Positions 16,737-24,849 of a DNA stretch of 64,000 nt are shown here, one piece after another. A program made the translations under genes and the position numbers. The notes under the pieces are model-generated. The model made no database searches and was not told the origin of the DNA. It saw nothing but the letters and a program-made list of their open reading frames with translations. Origin of the DNA: W0P28-013 sp963593685 (GTDB lineage Bacteria > Bacteroidota > Bacteroidia > Bacteroidales > Paludibacteraceae). Within the stretch, counting starts at the first letter, position 1. Every line of letters starts with the position of its first letter. The DNA is taken from the NCBI GenBank assembly GCA_963593685.1, contig CAVBBP010000002.1, positions 1 through 64,000 of the forward strand. The letters are read 5' to 3'.

Positions 16737-17048
16737 AATTATAGTTGATTGGTTGATTGGTTGATTGGTTGATGAGTTTAACGCATTGGTGAAAGTTTCA
16801 GGTTTCAAGTTATCGTTGAACCGTTTAATCGCCTTGGACGCACGCGGTGCGTCCCTACTTTCGCACTTTCAAACTTTCACACTAAAAAAATTCCTCACTT
16901 CTCACTCCTCACTCAAAAAAATGTAGTTTTCAATTTACAAAAATAGTTGTTTTTGTTCAAAGCAGCAATACACACACGCAAAAAAAGCAAAGACTTGCGT
17001 GCCTCCGCTTCTCTTGTTGTCGAAAATTCTCGCCAAAAGACGAAAAAA
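16737..17048. other. Spacer with simple repeats and a palindromic element
   Basis: No gene is seen. It holds about four copies of the 8-bp word GGTTGATT (around 16743-16775), the palindrome GGACGCACGCGGTGCGTCC (16836-16854), then ACTTTCAC-like and CTCACTC-like words. 16940-17048 has nothing recognisable beyond A/T-rich DNA downstream of rpmH. Confidence 0.6.
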
Positions 17049-17207
17049 TCAGGCTTTCTTGCAGTATTCGTCCGAAACGGTCAGTTTTTTGCGGCCGTGC
17101 GCACGACGCGACGCCAACACGCGGCGACCGTTTGCCGTTGACATTCTCTCGCGAAAACCGTGCTTGTTTTTGCGCTTTCTGTTCGAAGGTTGAAATGTTC
17201 TTTTCAT
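17049..17207 (-). CDS. rpmH: Ribosomal protein bL34
   Basis: 52 residues from ATG 17207. It starts with the near-invariant MKRTFQPSNRKRKNKHGFRERM and continues NGRRVLASRRAHGRKKLTVSD, the bL34 signature. It binds 23S rRNA in the large subunit. The longer upstream frame (to 17276) reads through the promoter box at 17254-17261 and is not used. In many bacteria rpmH sits near dnaA and oriC with rnpA; here neither neighbour is present. It is monocistronic and divergent from miaB. Confidence 0.96.
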   Translation of the reverse strand: MKRTFQPSNRKRKNKHGFRERMSTANGRRVLASRRAHGRKKLTVSDEYCKKA

Positions 17208-17253
17208 CTCTATACGATTTTTATTGTTGCACTTTTTCCGAAATTTCGGGTTG

Positions 17254-17261
17254 CAAAGGTA
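17254..17261 (-). promoter_or_regulatory. rpmH promoter -7 box
   Basis: TACCTTTG on the minus strand, matching TAnnTTTG, about 47 bp upstream of the rpmH start. TTG/TTTG candidates for the -33 element lie at 17274-17280, closer than usual. It is divergent from the miaB promoter. Confidence 0.55.
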
Positions 17262-17356
17262 GTTATTTTTTTTCAAACAACAACCATTTCTGCCCTATTT
17301 TTGCAGAAAAAATTGCAGACAAGCATCGCAATGGGGCATTTCTCGACAAAAAAATG

Positions 17357-17364
17357 TACTTTTG
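17357..17364 (+). promoter_or_regulatory. miaB promoter -7 box
   Basis: TACTTTTG, a perfect TAnnTTTG match, 27 bp before the miaB ATG. The predicted leader is about 20 nt. No convincing -33 TTTG is visible upstream. Confidence 0.55.
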
Positions 17365-17391
17365 CACTGATTTTTACACCAAAAATAGACG

Positions 17392-18711
17392 ATGAAAAAA
17401 CTCTTTATAGAAACTTACGGCTGCCAAATGAATGTGGCCGACAGCGAGGTGGTGGCTGCCATCATGTTTTCGTGCGGATTCGAGCAGACCGACTCGCCCG
17501 ACAAGGCCGATTGCATCATTGTGAACACCTGCTCGATACGCGACAACGCCGAACAGCGCGTGCTTGGGCGACTGCAAAATCTGCAAATGCTGCGCAAAAA
17601 ACGCCGTGTAGTTATTGGTGTGATTGGCTGCATGGCCGAACGCGTGAAAGAGTCGCTGCTGGCCAACCACGGTGTCGATTTTGTGGCGGGGCCCGATGCC
17701 TATCTCGACCTGCCCAACCTTGTGGGTGCGGCTCTGCGCGGCGAAAAAGCCATCAACATCGCCCTATCGACCACCGAAACCTACCGCAATGTGCTGCCAA
17801 TGCGCATCGGCGGCGGCATTTCAGGCTTTGTGAGCATCATGCGCGGCTGCAACAATTTCTGCTCGTACTGCATTGTGCCCTACACGCGCGGTCGTGAGCG
17901 CAGCCGCGATGTGGAGAGCATTCTCGCCGAAGTGGCCGACCTGCAAAAACGCGATTACAAGGAGGTTACGCTGCTCGGACAAAATGTCAATTCGTATCGC
18001 TACGAAAAAGAGAACGGCGCGACAATCGATTTTCCGCAACTGCTCGAAACGGTGGCGCAGGCCGCTCCCAACATGCGCATTCGTTTCACCACATCGCACC
18101 CGAAGGACATGAGCGATGCCACGCTCGAAGCGGTGGCGCGCTATCCCAATGTGTGCAAATTCATTCATCTGCCCGTGCAGAGCGGCAGCAACGCCGTGTT
18201 GAAAGCCATGAACCGCAAATACACGCGCGAGTGGTATCTCGACCGCATTGCCGCCATTCGACGCATTGTGCCAGAGGCGGCCATCAGTACCGATATTTTC
18301 TGCGGATTTCACGACGAAACGCTCGACGACCACGCACAAACGCTTAGTTTGATGCGCGAAGTGGGCTTCGACAGTGCGTTTATGTTCAAGTATTCGGAAC
18401 GCCCTGGCACTTTCGCTGCCAAACATCTGCCCGACAACATTGCCGAAGAGGAAAAAGTGCGCCGCCTGAACGAAATTATTGCGCTGCAACAGGAGTTGAG
18501 CCTCGCATCGAACCGCCGCGACATCGGCAAAACAGTCGAAGTGCTGGTCGAAGGGCGCTCCAAGCGGTCGGCAGCCGATATGTGCGGCCGCACATCGCAA
18601 AACAAAACCGTCGTCTTCCCAAAAGGCGACAGCAAAATCGGCGACCTCGTGCAAGTAACCATCACCGACGCCTCCGCCGCAACGCTTATTGGGAAAATAA
18701 TTGACAATTGA
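17392..18711 (+). CDS. miaB: tRNA-2-methylthio-N6-isopentenyladenosine synthase MiaB
   Basis: 439 residues. Radical-SAM methylthiotransferase that adds a methylthio group to i6A37 of tRNAs. The N-terminal UPF0004 domain has YGCQMN (Cys11), NTCSIRD and GCMAER cysteines for the auxiliary cluster. The radical-SAM cysteines are in CNNFCSYC (Cys153, 157, 160), followed by PYTRGRERSR, which distinguishes MiaB from MtaB/RimO. The TRAM domain is at about 375-437. Expressed from its own promoter. The last codons (IIDN, stop) lie inside an ATTGACA-type spacer repeat, so the C-terminus has probably been set by the repeat. Confidence 0.96.
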   Translation: MKKLFIETYGCQMNVADSEVVAAIMFSCGFEQTDSPDKADCIIVNTCSIRDNAEQRVLGRLQNLQMLRKKRRVVIGVIGCMAERVKESLLANHGVDFVAGPDAYLDLPNLVGAALRGEKAINIALSTTETYRNVLPMRIGGGISGFVSIMRGCNNFCSYCIVPYTRGRERSRDVESILAEVADLQKRDYKEVTLLGQNVNSYRYEKENGATIDFPQLLETVAQAAPNMRIRFTTSHPKDMSDATLEAVARYPNVCKFIHLPVQSGSNAVLKAMNRKYTREWYLDRIAAIRRIVPEAAISTDIFCGFHDETLDDHAQTLSLMREVGFDSAFMFKYSERPGTFAAKHLPDNIAEEEKVRRLNEIIALQQELSLASNRRDIGKTVEVLVEGRSKRSAADMCGRTSQNKTVVFPKGDSKIGDLVQVTITDASAATLIGKIIDN

Positions 18712-19062
18712 TAATTGACAATTGACAATTATTTGAAGATTTGAAAATTGTGGCATTGTTGAATGTGCTTAATTCTAAATTCAAAATTCTTAATTAAACG
18801 CATGGCTTTCCCCCTTCGGGGGAAACGGGAAAGGGGGCGATGACCAAGACAATTTCAGAATTTCAGTGTTTCAGTGTTTCAGAATTTCAAATTGTCGGAT
18901 TAGCCCAATAAACTTAGAAACTTAGAAACAAAAATTGCGACAGCAATTTTGAAAAACTAGAAACTAGAAACCAGAAATCAGAAATTACTTTCTTACTTTC
19001 ACACTTTCACACTTTCACACTTTCACACTTTCATACTAACCACACTTTCACACCAAATAAAA
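18712..19062. other. Spacer built from simple repeats
   Basis: No gene. In order: ATTGACA/ATTGATA words continuing from the end of miaB (to about 18735); the element CTTTCCCCCTTCGGGGGAAA with flanks (18803-18838), which recurs inverted at 41750-41787; TTTCAG words; AAACTAGAAACCAGAAAT words; and at least five ACTTTCAC octamers (about 18985-19030). The 18 bp before the MFS start are ACACCAAATAAAA-like. Confidence 0.65.
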
Positions 19063-20250
19063 ATGACCGAGCAGCGAGAGATATTGTGGAACAGCAACTA
19101 CATCAAGGCATGGACATCGAATTTCATGCTCTATTTTTCGTTTATGCTGCTGATGCCGCTGCTGCCCATCTACCTGAGCGAGACTTTTGCGGCCGACAAA
19201 CAGATGATTGGTCTTGTGCTGTCGGGTTACACGCTCACGGCACTGCTGGTGCGGCCGTTCAGCGGTTTTGTGGTCGATACTTTTCCGCGCAAACGGGTGC
19301 TGCTCGTCTGCTATTTTTTCTTTTTTGCGCTGTTTGCAGGCTATTTTGTGGCTGGCTCGCTGCTGCTGTTTGCTGTGGTGCGCACACTGCACGGTGCGCC
19401 ATTCGGAGCGACTACAGTTGCGAATAGCACCGTCGCTATTGATGTACTACCCTCTTCGCGGCGCGCCGAAGGCATTGGTTACTATGGGTTGAGCAACAAT
19501 ATCGCCACGGCCATCGGCCCTTCGGTGGCCATCTACATCTACAACGCCTACCACAATTTCGACACAATTTTTCTGCTGTCGCTCGTTACCTCGTGCATCG
19601 GATTCATCATCGACACCACTATAAAAACGACCGACAAACGCGCCGTGCCGTGCAAAAATCAGCCCATCTCGCTCGACCGTTTTTTCTTGCTGAAAGGCTG
19701 GAGCGAAAGCATTTCGGTTATCTGTCTGGCGTTTTCGTATGGCGTAATTTCGACCTATTTGGCCATCTACGGCAAGGAGGAACTCGGCATTACGAGCGGC
19801 ACGGGCACTTTTTTCGCACTGTTTGCCGTCGGTCTGATGCTTTCGCGCATTTTCGGCAGCCGCACGCTTCGCCGTGGGCGCATCACACAAAATGTATCGG
19901 CTGGTGTGCTTGTGTCGCTGTGCGGCTATGTGCTGTTTGCCGCCATGCATCTGCCTGTAGCCTACTACAGCGCGGCGTTCATCATCGGCATTGGCAACGG
20001 ACTGATGTTCCCCGCTTTTCAAACGATGTTCATCAATTTGGCCGAAAACTGCCAGCGTGGCACCGCCAACAGCACCATGTTCACCTCGTGGGATTTGGGC
20101 GTTGGTGCAGGCATTCTCTTGGGTGGCATGGCAGCAGAATGGGCCGGTTACCACTTGGCATTTTGGTTGGCCGTAGCCATCAATGCGGTCGGCATCGCCT
20201 TCTTCTTCGCCTTCGCACGCCAACACTTTGTGCGCAACCGCCTGCGCTAA
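19063..20250 (+). CDS. Major facilitator superfamily transporter
   Basis: 395 residues, about twelve predicted transmembrane helices. The loop 2-3 motif is GFVVDTFPRKRVLL, a form of the MFS motif A (GxLaDrxGrkxxL). The family is the drug/sugar-efflux or YfcJ/AraJ-like group; the substrate cannot be told. A central cytoplasmic loop (about 185-210) is basic. It is convergent with the ATPase gene, with only 3 bp between the two stop codons. No regulator is nearby, and no clear promoter was seen in the repeat-filled spacer upstream. Confidence 0.85.
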   Translation: MTEQREILWNSNYIKAWTSNFMLYFSFMLLMPLLPIYLSETFAADKQMIGLVLSGYTLTALLVRPFSGFVVDTFPRKRVLLVCYFFFFALFAGYFVAGSLLLFAVVRTLHGAPFGATTVANSTVAIDVLPSSRRAEGIGYYGLSNNIATAIGPSVAIYIYNAYHNFDTIFLLSLVTSCIGFIIDTTIKTTDKRAVPCKNQPISLDRFFLLKGWSESISVICLAFSYGVISTYLAIYGKEELGITSGTGTFFALFAVGLMLSRIFGSRTLRRGRITQNVSAGVLVSLCGYVLFAAMHLPVAYYSAAFIIGIGNGLMFPAFQTMFINLAENCQRGTANSTMFTSWDLGVGAGILLGGMAAEWAGYHLAFWLAVAINAVGIAFFFAFARQHFVRNRLR

Positions 20251-20253
20251 ACC

Positions 20254-21375
20254 TCACAGCAAAAAATCGATGTAGTTGTCGGTGGTGATGGTGTGGATTT
20301 CCACATCGGGATAGGCGCGACGGAAAGTCGGGTTCTTTTTGGCTCTCTTTCGAAGATTCCACTTGAACTCGTAAGCCGACATTTTACCATCGCTCTCCTC
20401 GATATAATCTATCTCCTGCATCTGGTGCGTACGCCAAAAATAGGTGTTCACATACAGCCCTTTGTAGTGGTTGCGTTTCAAACGCTCACCGACGAGATAG
20501 TTCTCCCAAAGCGCCCCAACATCTTGTCGCATCTCGATGTCGGAGAAATTGTTTATCAGCGCATTACGAATGCCATTGTCGTAAAAATAGATTTTGCGTG
20601 CAAATTTCAACTCGTTGCGCAAGTTGCGATTGAACGACCCCAAACGAAAGATTACTTGCGACTGCTCGAGCAGGTTGATGTAGTTGCTGATGGTCTCTTT
20701 ATCGAGCCCGACAATTTGTGCTAACTCGCTGTAACTCACCTCGCTACCAATCTGATAGGCAAGCGCTTGCAGCAGTTTGAGCAGACGCTCTGGCTTTTTG
20801 ATGCGCTTCCACTCCAACACATCTTTATATAGGTAACTGTCGGCCAACTGCATCAGTATTTTTCGCGCCTCGCTCGGGTGGCACACCACATCGGGATAGG
20901 CACCATAAACCAGTCGCAGCGGCAGATGAGTGCGCTCTTCTACCAAACCGAAATGCGCCTGCAACTCGTCGAACGAGAGCGGATAGAGTTTGTACTCGTA
21001 TTTTCTGCCCGTCAGTGGCTCGTTGATGTTGTTGGCTATCTCGAGTGCCGAACTGCCAGTAACCAACAACTGTACTTGTGGCAGATTGTCGGTAATGAGT
21101 TTCAGTTGCAAACCGATATTTTCGATGCGTTGCGCCTCGTCTATCACCACATAACGATACTGCCCGAGCATCGTTTTCAAGCGGGCGAGCGTGAGATTCT
21201 GCACAATGGTGCGCGCATCTAAATCGTCGGCGTTGAGCCAAAGCGTATGCTCCTTGTCGTGAATCAAATCGCGGAGCAGCGTGGTTTTTTCCAACTGCCT
21301 CGCACCGATAAGAATAATCGCTTTGCCTTTGTGCAGTTGCGTTTGCAGAACGGAGGTTAATTTTCGGCGTATCAT
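20254..21375 (-). CDS. AAA-family ATPase with DUF4143 domain
   Basis: 373 residues from ATG 21375. An N-terminal AAA_14 domain (about 15-150) has Walker B VVIDEAQ (Asp79-Glu80) and sensor LVTGSSALEI; a winged-helix part (about 205-245) and a DUF4143 C-terminus (about 250-365, with YFWRT...EIDYIEE) follow. The P-loop reads GARQLEKTT where the family has GPRQVGKTT: the key Gly of GKT is Glu29 (codon GAA). That change should harm ATP binding. Members occur in many copies in Bacteroidota and their role is unknown; some are thought to be mobile or toxin-antitoxin-like. The start lies 21 bp from a promoter box, with a 32-bp phased repeat array upstream. Confidence 0.85.
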   Translation of the reverse strand: MIRRKLTSVLQTQLHKGKAIILIGARQLEKTTLLRDLIHDKEHTLWLNADDLDARTIVQNLTLARLKTMLGQYRYVVIDEAQRIENIGLQLKLITDNLPQVQLLVTGSSALEIANNINEPLTGRKYEYKLYPLSFDELQAHFGLVEERTHLPLRLVYGAYPDVVCHPSEARKILMQLADSYLYKDVLEWKRIKKPERLLKLLQALAYQIGSEVSYSELAQIVGLDKETISNYINLLEQSQVIFRLGSFNRNLRNELKFARKIYFYDNGIRNALINNFSDIEMRQDVGALWENYLVGERLKRNHYKGLYVNTYFWRTHQMQEIDYIEESDGKMSAYEFKWNLRKRAKKNPTFRRAYPDVEIHTITTDNYIDFLL

Positions 21376-21395
21376 AACACTACTTTTTTACACCG

Positions 21396-21403
21396 CAAAG
21401 GTA
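21396..21403 (-). promoter_or_regulatory. Promoter -7 box of the DUF4143 ATPase gene
   Basis: TACCTTTG on the minus strand, 20 bp before the ATG at 21375, giving an almost leaderless transcript (about 14 nt). The 32-bp repeat array begins immediately upstream of where the -33 element should be. Confidence 0.6.
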
Positions 21404-21430
21404 GCCATTTTTTTTGAAAATATGCAAATT

Positions 21431-21590
21431 CGGCGGTTAAAATCGCCAAATCTTATAAAATTCGGCGGTTTCAATCGACAAATTTTATTAAAATCGGCGG
21501 TTACAATCGCTAAATCTTATGAAATTCGGCGGATATAACCGCCGAATTTTATTAAAATCGGCGGTTTGGGCAATTTTTAGTCGCAAATCT
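21431..21590. repeat. Five-unit tandem array with exact 32-bp period
   Basis: CGGCGG begins at 21431, 21463, 21495, 21527 and 21559: exactly 32 bp apart each time. Units share CGGCGGTT, then AATCG near position 12, then an A/T-rich half (AAATYTTATNAAAAT-like). The fifth unit is divergent after its first nine bases. Unit 4 contains an added palindrome (CGGCGGATATAACCGCCG). There are no spacers between units, so it is not a CRISPR array. It lies between the divergent promoters of the ATPase gene and ferritin. Confidence 0.9.
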
Positions 21591-21618
21591 TAAAAAAATA
21601 TAAAATTGGTGCGAGCAG

Positions 21619-21649
21619 TTGCATTTTCGGAAAGTTTGGCATATATTTG
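21619..21649 (+). promoter_or_regulatory. Ferritin promoter
   Basis: TTG at 21619-21621, a 20-bp spacer, then TATATTTG at 21642-21649: a good -33/-7 Bacteroidota promoter. The leader to the ftnA ATG is about 100 nt. No Fur-box-like 19-bp palindrome is visible. Confidence 0.6.
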
Positions 21650-21755
21650 TCAAACCTAATTGGAGGGGTTCTTTCGTTGCAACATCGGACTGCTGGCAGC
21701 GAAAACGAACAAAAAAAACAGGGCAGTCTGCCACGAAAAACAGGGAGACACTATC

Positions 21756-22277
21756 ATGACAAAAAAAATGGAAGAGGCACTCAATGCCCAAATCAATGCC
21801 GAACTGTGGTCGGCGTACCTCTATCTGTCGATGGCCGCCAATTTTCACGCGGCAGGGCTCGACGGCATCGCCAACTGGTTCGATGTGCAGTTCAAAGAGG
21901 AGCAGGACCACGCCGCCATTCTCTACAACTACATGCTGTCGCGCGACGGCCGTGTGATTCTCAAACCCATCGATGCGGTGAAGGCCGACTGGGCAACGCC
22001 ACTCGAAGCGTTCGAGGACACGCTGGAACACGAAAAAAAGGTTACGGCCATGATTAACAGCATCTACGCCATCGCACTCGACGAGAACGACTACGCCACG
22101 CAAAACCGCATGCAGTGGTTCATCGACGAGCAGGTGGAGGAGGAGGAGAGCGCGCGCAAACTTATCGACACTTTCCGCCTGATAAAGGACAATGGCTACG
22201 CGCTCTACATGATCGACAAGGAGTTGGCAGCGCGCGCCTACACGCAGGCTTCGCCGCTGGCTGCTGCCGACAAATAG
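21756..22277 (+). CDS. ftnA: Bacterial non-haem ferritin
   Basis: 173 residues from ATG 21756 (MTKKMEEALN), preceded by AGGGAGA about eight bases upstream. The frame is open from 21660, but that extension lies in the leader. A four-helix ferritin fold stores iron as ferric mineral in a 24-subunit cage. Ferroxidase ligands are visible: Glu16, Glu49 and His52 (KEEQDHA), a Glu in EHEKKV and the EQVEEE motif. Length and motifs are those of FtnA rather than haem-binding bacterioferritin (no conserved Met at the two-fold site was identified). It is a single gene with its own promoter and terminator. Confidence 0.94.
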   Translation: MTKKMEEALNAQINAELWSAYLYLSMAANFHAAGLDGIANWFDVQFKEEQDHAAILYNYMLSRDGRVILKPIDAVKADWATPLEAFEDTLEHEKKVTAMINSIYAIALDENDYATQNRMQWFIDEQVEEEESARKLIDTFRLIKDNGYALYMIDKELAARAYTQASPLAAADK

Positions 22278-22458
22278 CGCAACCATTTCGGCAAAAAACA
22301 CAAAAATTTCTAGTTTCTAGTTTCTGGTTGCGCTGCGCGCAGGTTCAATTTTCAGGGTTTCAGAATTTCAGGGTTTCAAATTCACAAATAACCAAATCTG
22401 CAAATCAACAAAAAACATTTCACTGCACGACAGCCTTTTAGTCCACAAAACACAAATT

Positions 22459-22491
22459 TCCGCCCACCAATTGGCAGGGCGGATTTTTTTT
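22459..22491 (+). terminator. Terminator between ferritin and ispF
   Basis: TCCGCCC (22459-22465) pairs with GGGCGGA (22477-22483), with an inner CCAATTGG, followed by eight T. It ends ftnA transcription and may act for ispF in the other direction. Confidence 0.75.
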
Positions 22492-22501
22492 GTTGCTTTG
22501 G

Positions 22502-22972
22502 TTATTTGTTGATGAGTGCGACGGCGTAGGCCGAAATGCCTTCGCGGCGGCCTGTAAAGCCGAGTTGTTCGGTGGTGGTGGCTTTGATGGAGATGGCATC
22601 GGCAGCAACGCCCATGGTTTGCGCAAGACAGACTTGCATCGCTTCGATGTGCGGATTCAGTTTGGGAGCTTCGGCGCAAACGGTGCAATCGACATTGCCG
22701 AGTTCGTAGCCGTGGTCGCGCAGCAGTTGCATGGTGCGTTGCAGCAGAATTTTACTGTCGATACCTTTGTATTCCGCCGCTGTATCGGGAAAATGGTAGC
22801 CGATGTCGCGCAGATTGGCGGCACCGAGCAGCGCATCGCAAATGGCGTGTATCAGCACATCGGCATCGCTGTGGCCAAGCAACCCAAACGGCGCATCAAT
22901 TTTGATGCCCCCCAGCCACAAATCGCGCCCCTCCACGATTTTGTGCACATCGAAACCAAAGCCGACTCTCAT
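22502..22972 (-). CDS. ispF: 2-C-methyl-D-erythritol 2,4-cyclodiphosphate synthase
   Basis: 156 residues, usual family length. It cyclises 4-diphosphocytidyl-methylerythritol 2-phosphate in the MEP isoprenoid pathway. Zinc ligands are Asp8 and His10 (GFDVH) and His42 (GHSDADVLIHA). Other motifs are PD near residue 62, and KATTTEQLGFTGRREGI, which binds the cytidine moiety. It is transcribed alone towards ferritin; the next gene leftward in the same direction is absent because ftnA is convergent. Confidence 0.96.
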   Translation of the reverse strand: MRVGFGFDVHKIVEGRDLWLGGIKIDAPFGLLGHSDADVLIHAICDALLGAANLRDIGYHFPDTAAEYKGIDSKILLQRTMQLLRDHGYELGNVDCTVCAEAPKLNPHIEAMQVCLAQTMGVAADAISIKATTTEQLGFTGRREGISAYAVALINK

Positions 22973-23391
22973 TTTTAGTTTGAAAGTTTGTAAAGTTTAT
23001 AAAGTTCGTAAAGTAGGGACGCAGCACGCCACGTCCTTTTTGTTGATTTGGTTATTTAACCCCTCCGCTTCGCTCGTCCCCTTGCAAAGGGGACAGGTTC
23101 GCGCCCAAGTTGGTTCAGCCCTCTCCCCTTTTCAAGGGGAGTACCTGCGTAGCAGGGGTAGGGTTAAATGGCAATTAAGAATTTAGAATTATGAATTATT
23201 CGCATTCAATATCGCCGCAATCTTCAAATAATTAAGTAATTGGAAATTGGGTAATTGAATAATTAAAAATTCTATATTCTCGGACGCACGCGGTGCGTCC
23301 CTACAATCTGAAATTTGGAATTTGGAATTCTGAAATTGCGGCTCTGCCGCATCACTCCTCACTCCTAATTCCTCATTCCTCACTCAAGAAA
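22973..23391. other. Repeat-filled spacer between ispF and porV
   Basis: No gene. It contains: GTAGGGACGCAGCACGCCACGTCC-type palindrome (about 23013-23036); CCCCTTGCAAAGGGG (23078-23092); a composite element of about 60 bp (23105-23165) with hairpins CTCCCC/GGGGAG and CCTGC/GCAGG that recurs inverted at 41846-41911; GGACGCACGCGGTGCGTCC (23282-23300); and GAAATTGCGGC-TCT-GCCGC with CTCACTC words (23331-23385). Confidence 0.7.
23105..23165 (+). repeat. Composite palindromic element, copy 1
   Basis: The order is CCAAGTTGG, TTCAGCC, CTCCCCTTTTCAAGGGGAG (23123-23141), then CCTGC-GTA-GCAGG (23144-23156) and GGGTAGGG. Copy 2 at 41846-41911 is the reverse complement with a different second loop (CCTGCC-ATTC-GGCAGG on the plus strand), so the stem is kept while the loop changes. 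Confidence 0.8.
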
Positions 23392-24624
23392 TTACTTGTT
23401 TCTGTCCGCCAAGGCTTTGATGCCATCGACATCGAAGGCGAGGGAGAAGCGCAGGGTTTGGTCGAGCGGGGTGTTCTTCAGGCCGAGCACATAGCCTACA
23501 TCGAGGCGGAAGGCCGACAGGCGGAAGCCCGCACCGAAAGTGAAGTATTTGCGGTTGCCTTTGTATTTGTTTTCGTTGTGGTAGCCCACGCGACCAAAAA
23601 ACTGCTCGTTGTAAGCGTACTCCAAGCCGATACCGAAGTTTATCTCCTTAAACTCCTCTTTGGCACCACCCGGCGCATCGGCAAACGACCAAAACACGCC
23701 TTTCATCGGCGAAATATCGGTGTATTGCTTGTCGTCCATAGTCCAACTGCCATCATCTATGTTGTAATATGGATTGTCGGAACTTTTATCGCTGGTGTCG
23801 ATGCCCACTTTTTTAGCAATGCGTTCGTTCACTTTGCGTGTCGGCACCATCAGTTTGTCGAAATCAACGCTGAAACTCAGGCGGTTGTAGCGATTGAACG
23901 GCACTAGATAGGAGAAACCTATGCGCAGGTCGGTCGGCAAAAAGTTGTTGGTGTTGCCTTTGTCGTACGAAATTTTTGTGCCGAGATTGCTGATGTTGAA
24001 GCCAAAAGCGAACTTCGAAGTGCCTGTTTTGATGTCGATAGGCAGTTCGTAGTAGCCGTTGATGTCGGCACCAAAGGCGTGTCCTGTGTGGTAGTTGTCG
24101 TCGTTTTTGGCACTCAAGTCGGAGCAGATATAGCGGAACACCACGCCCATCGAGAAATGCTCGCTAAGCATACGCTCGTAGCCCACATCGAACGCCAATT
24201 CGTAAGGTTTGACGGAGATAGGCGTAGCGTCCTTACTTTCGCGCAGTTGCACCTCGCCCAGCGAGAAGAAGCGCAACGACGACGACACCGTACCTGCTAT
24301 GCGGCTTATCTGGTAGTAGCCCGAAAGGTAGGCAAGGTCGAGGTCGCTCACGCCAAGGCTGCGCAGCCACGGCACATAGTTGATGGTGAAGCCTGCGCTG
24401 CTCGGCATTTGGGCATATTTCGACGAGTTCCAGTGTTGCGAACTGTTGTCGGGCACAGTGGCTGCACCGATGTCGCCCAAGCCGCCAGCCACGGCATCGG
24501 GGCCGATAGAGAGCGACGGAACGCCCGTAATCAGTGGGTTCAGCACATCGGATACGGTAGCATCTTCGGCATACGCCGCCAACGAAAGCAGTGTGGCGGC
24601 CGTTAAAATCATCGTTTTTTTCAT
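23392..24624 (-). CDS. porV: Type IX secretion outer-membrane protein PorV (LptO)
   Basis: 410 residues from ATG 24624 (MKKTMILTAATLLSLAAYAED, a signal peptide cleaved near residue 20). A FadL-like 14-stranded barrel carries T9SS cargo from the translocon to the PorU attachment complex. Diagnostic phrases: SLSIGPDAVAGGLGDIGAAT, NSSQHWNSSKYA and a C-terminal strand ending LRFSLAFDVD. It lies 225 bp downstream of porU in the same direction, the conserved porU-porV order of T9SS bacteria. The start upstream at 24645 only adds Gln-rich residues. Confidence 0.93.
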   Translation of the reverse strand: MKKTMILTAATLLSLAAYAEDATVSDVLNPLITGVPSLSIGPDAVAGGLGDIGAATVPDNSSQHWNSSKYAQMPSSAGFTINYVPWLRSLGVSDLDLAYLSGYYQISRIAGTVSSSLRFFSLGEVQLRESKDATPISVKPYELAFDVGYERMLSEHFSMGVVFRYICSDLSAKNDDNYHTGHAFGADINGYYELPIDIKTGTSKFAFGFNISNLGTKISYDKGNTNNFLPTDLRIGFSYLVPFNRYNRLSFSVDFDKLMVPTRKVNERIAKKVGIDTSDKSSDNPYYNIDDGSWTMDDKQYTDISPMKGVFWSFADAPGGAKEEFKEINFGIGLEYAYNEQFFGRVGYHNENKYKGNRKYFTFGAGFRLSAFRLDVGYVLGLKNTPLDQTLRFSLAFDVDGIKALADRNK

Positions 24625-24849
24625 ATTCTGTTGTTGTTTTTGCACCCTTTGGCGTGCAAAGTTACTCTTTTTTATAACGCTCGGCGGCGGAATTTATTGT
24701 TGATTGCGTTGCGCGCAGGTTTTCAAGACCCCCTCTAATCCCCCAAGGGGGAGGTTATTTCTGGTTTCTAGTTTCTAATTTCTGGTTATTTGGTTAATCC
24801 ATTAATTTGAAATCTGAAATCTGAAATTGCGGCTTCGCCGCATCACTCC
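24625..24849. repeat. porU-porV spacer with palindromes
   Basis: It holds CCCCCTCTAATCCCCCAAGGGGG (24729-24754, trimmed here to its core palindrome CCCCCAAGGGGG), TTTCTAG/TTTCTGG words, two CTGAAAT words and GAAATTGCGGC-TTC-GCCGC with CTCACTC words running into the porU stop codon. The -33/-7 promoter for porV is not obvious. Confidence 0.5.

Noticed and set aside
16737..16808. Longer start of the PASTA protein
   Set aside because: The extra residues translate the GGTTGATT spacer repeat and would place the membrane helix far from the N-terminus.
21431..21590. 32-bp array as a CRISPR
   Set aside because: Units are contiguous without unique spacers, and there are no cas genes nearby.
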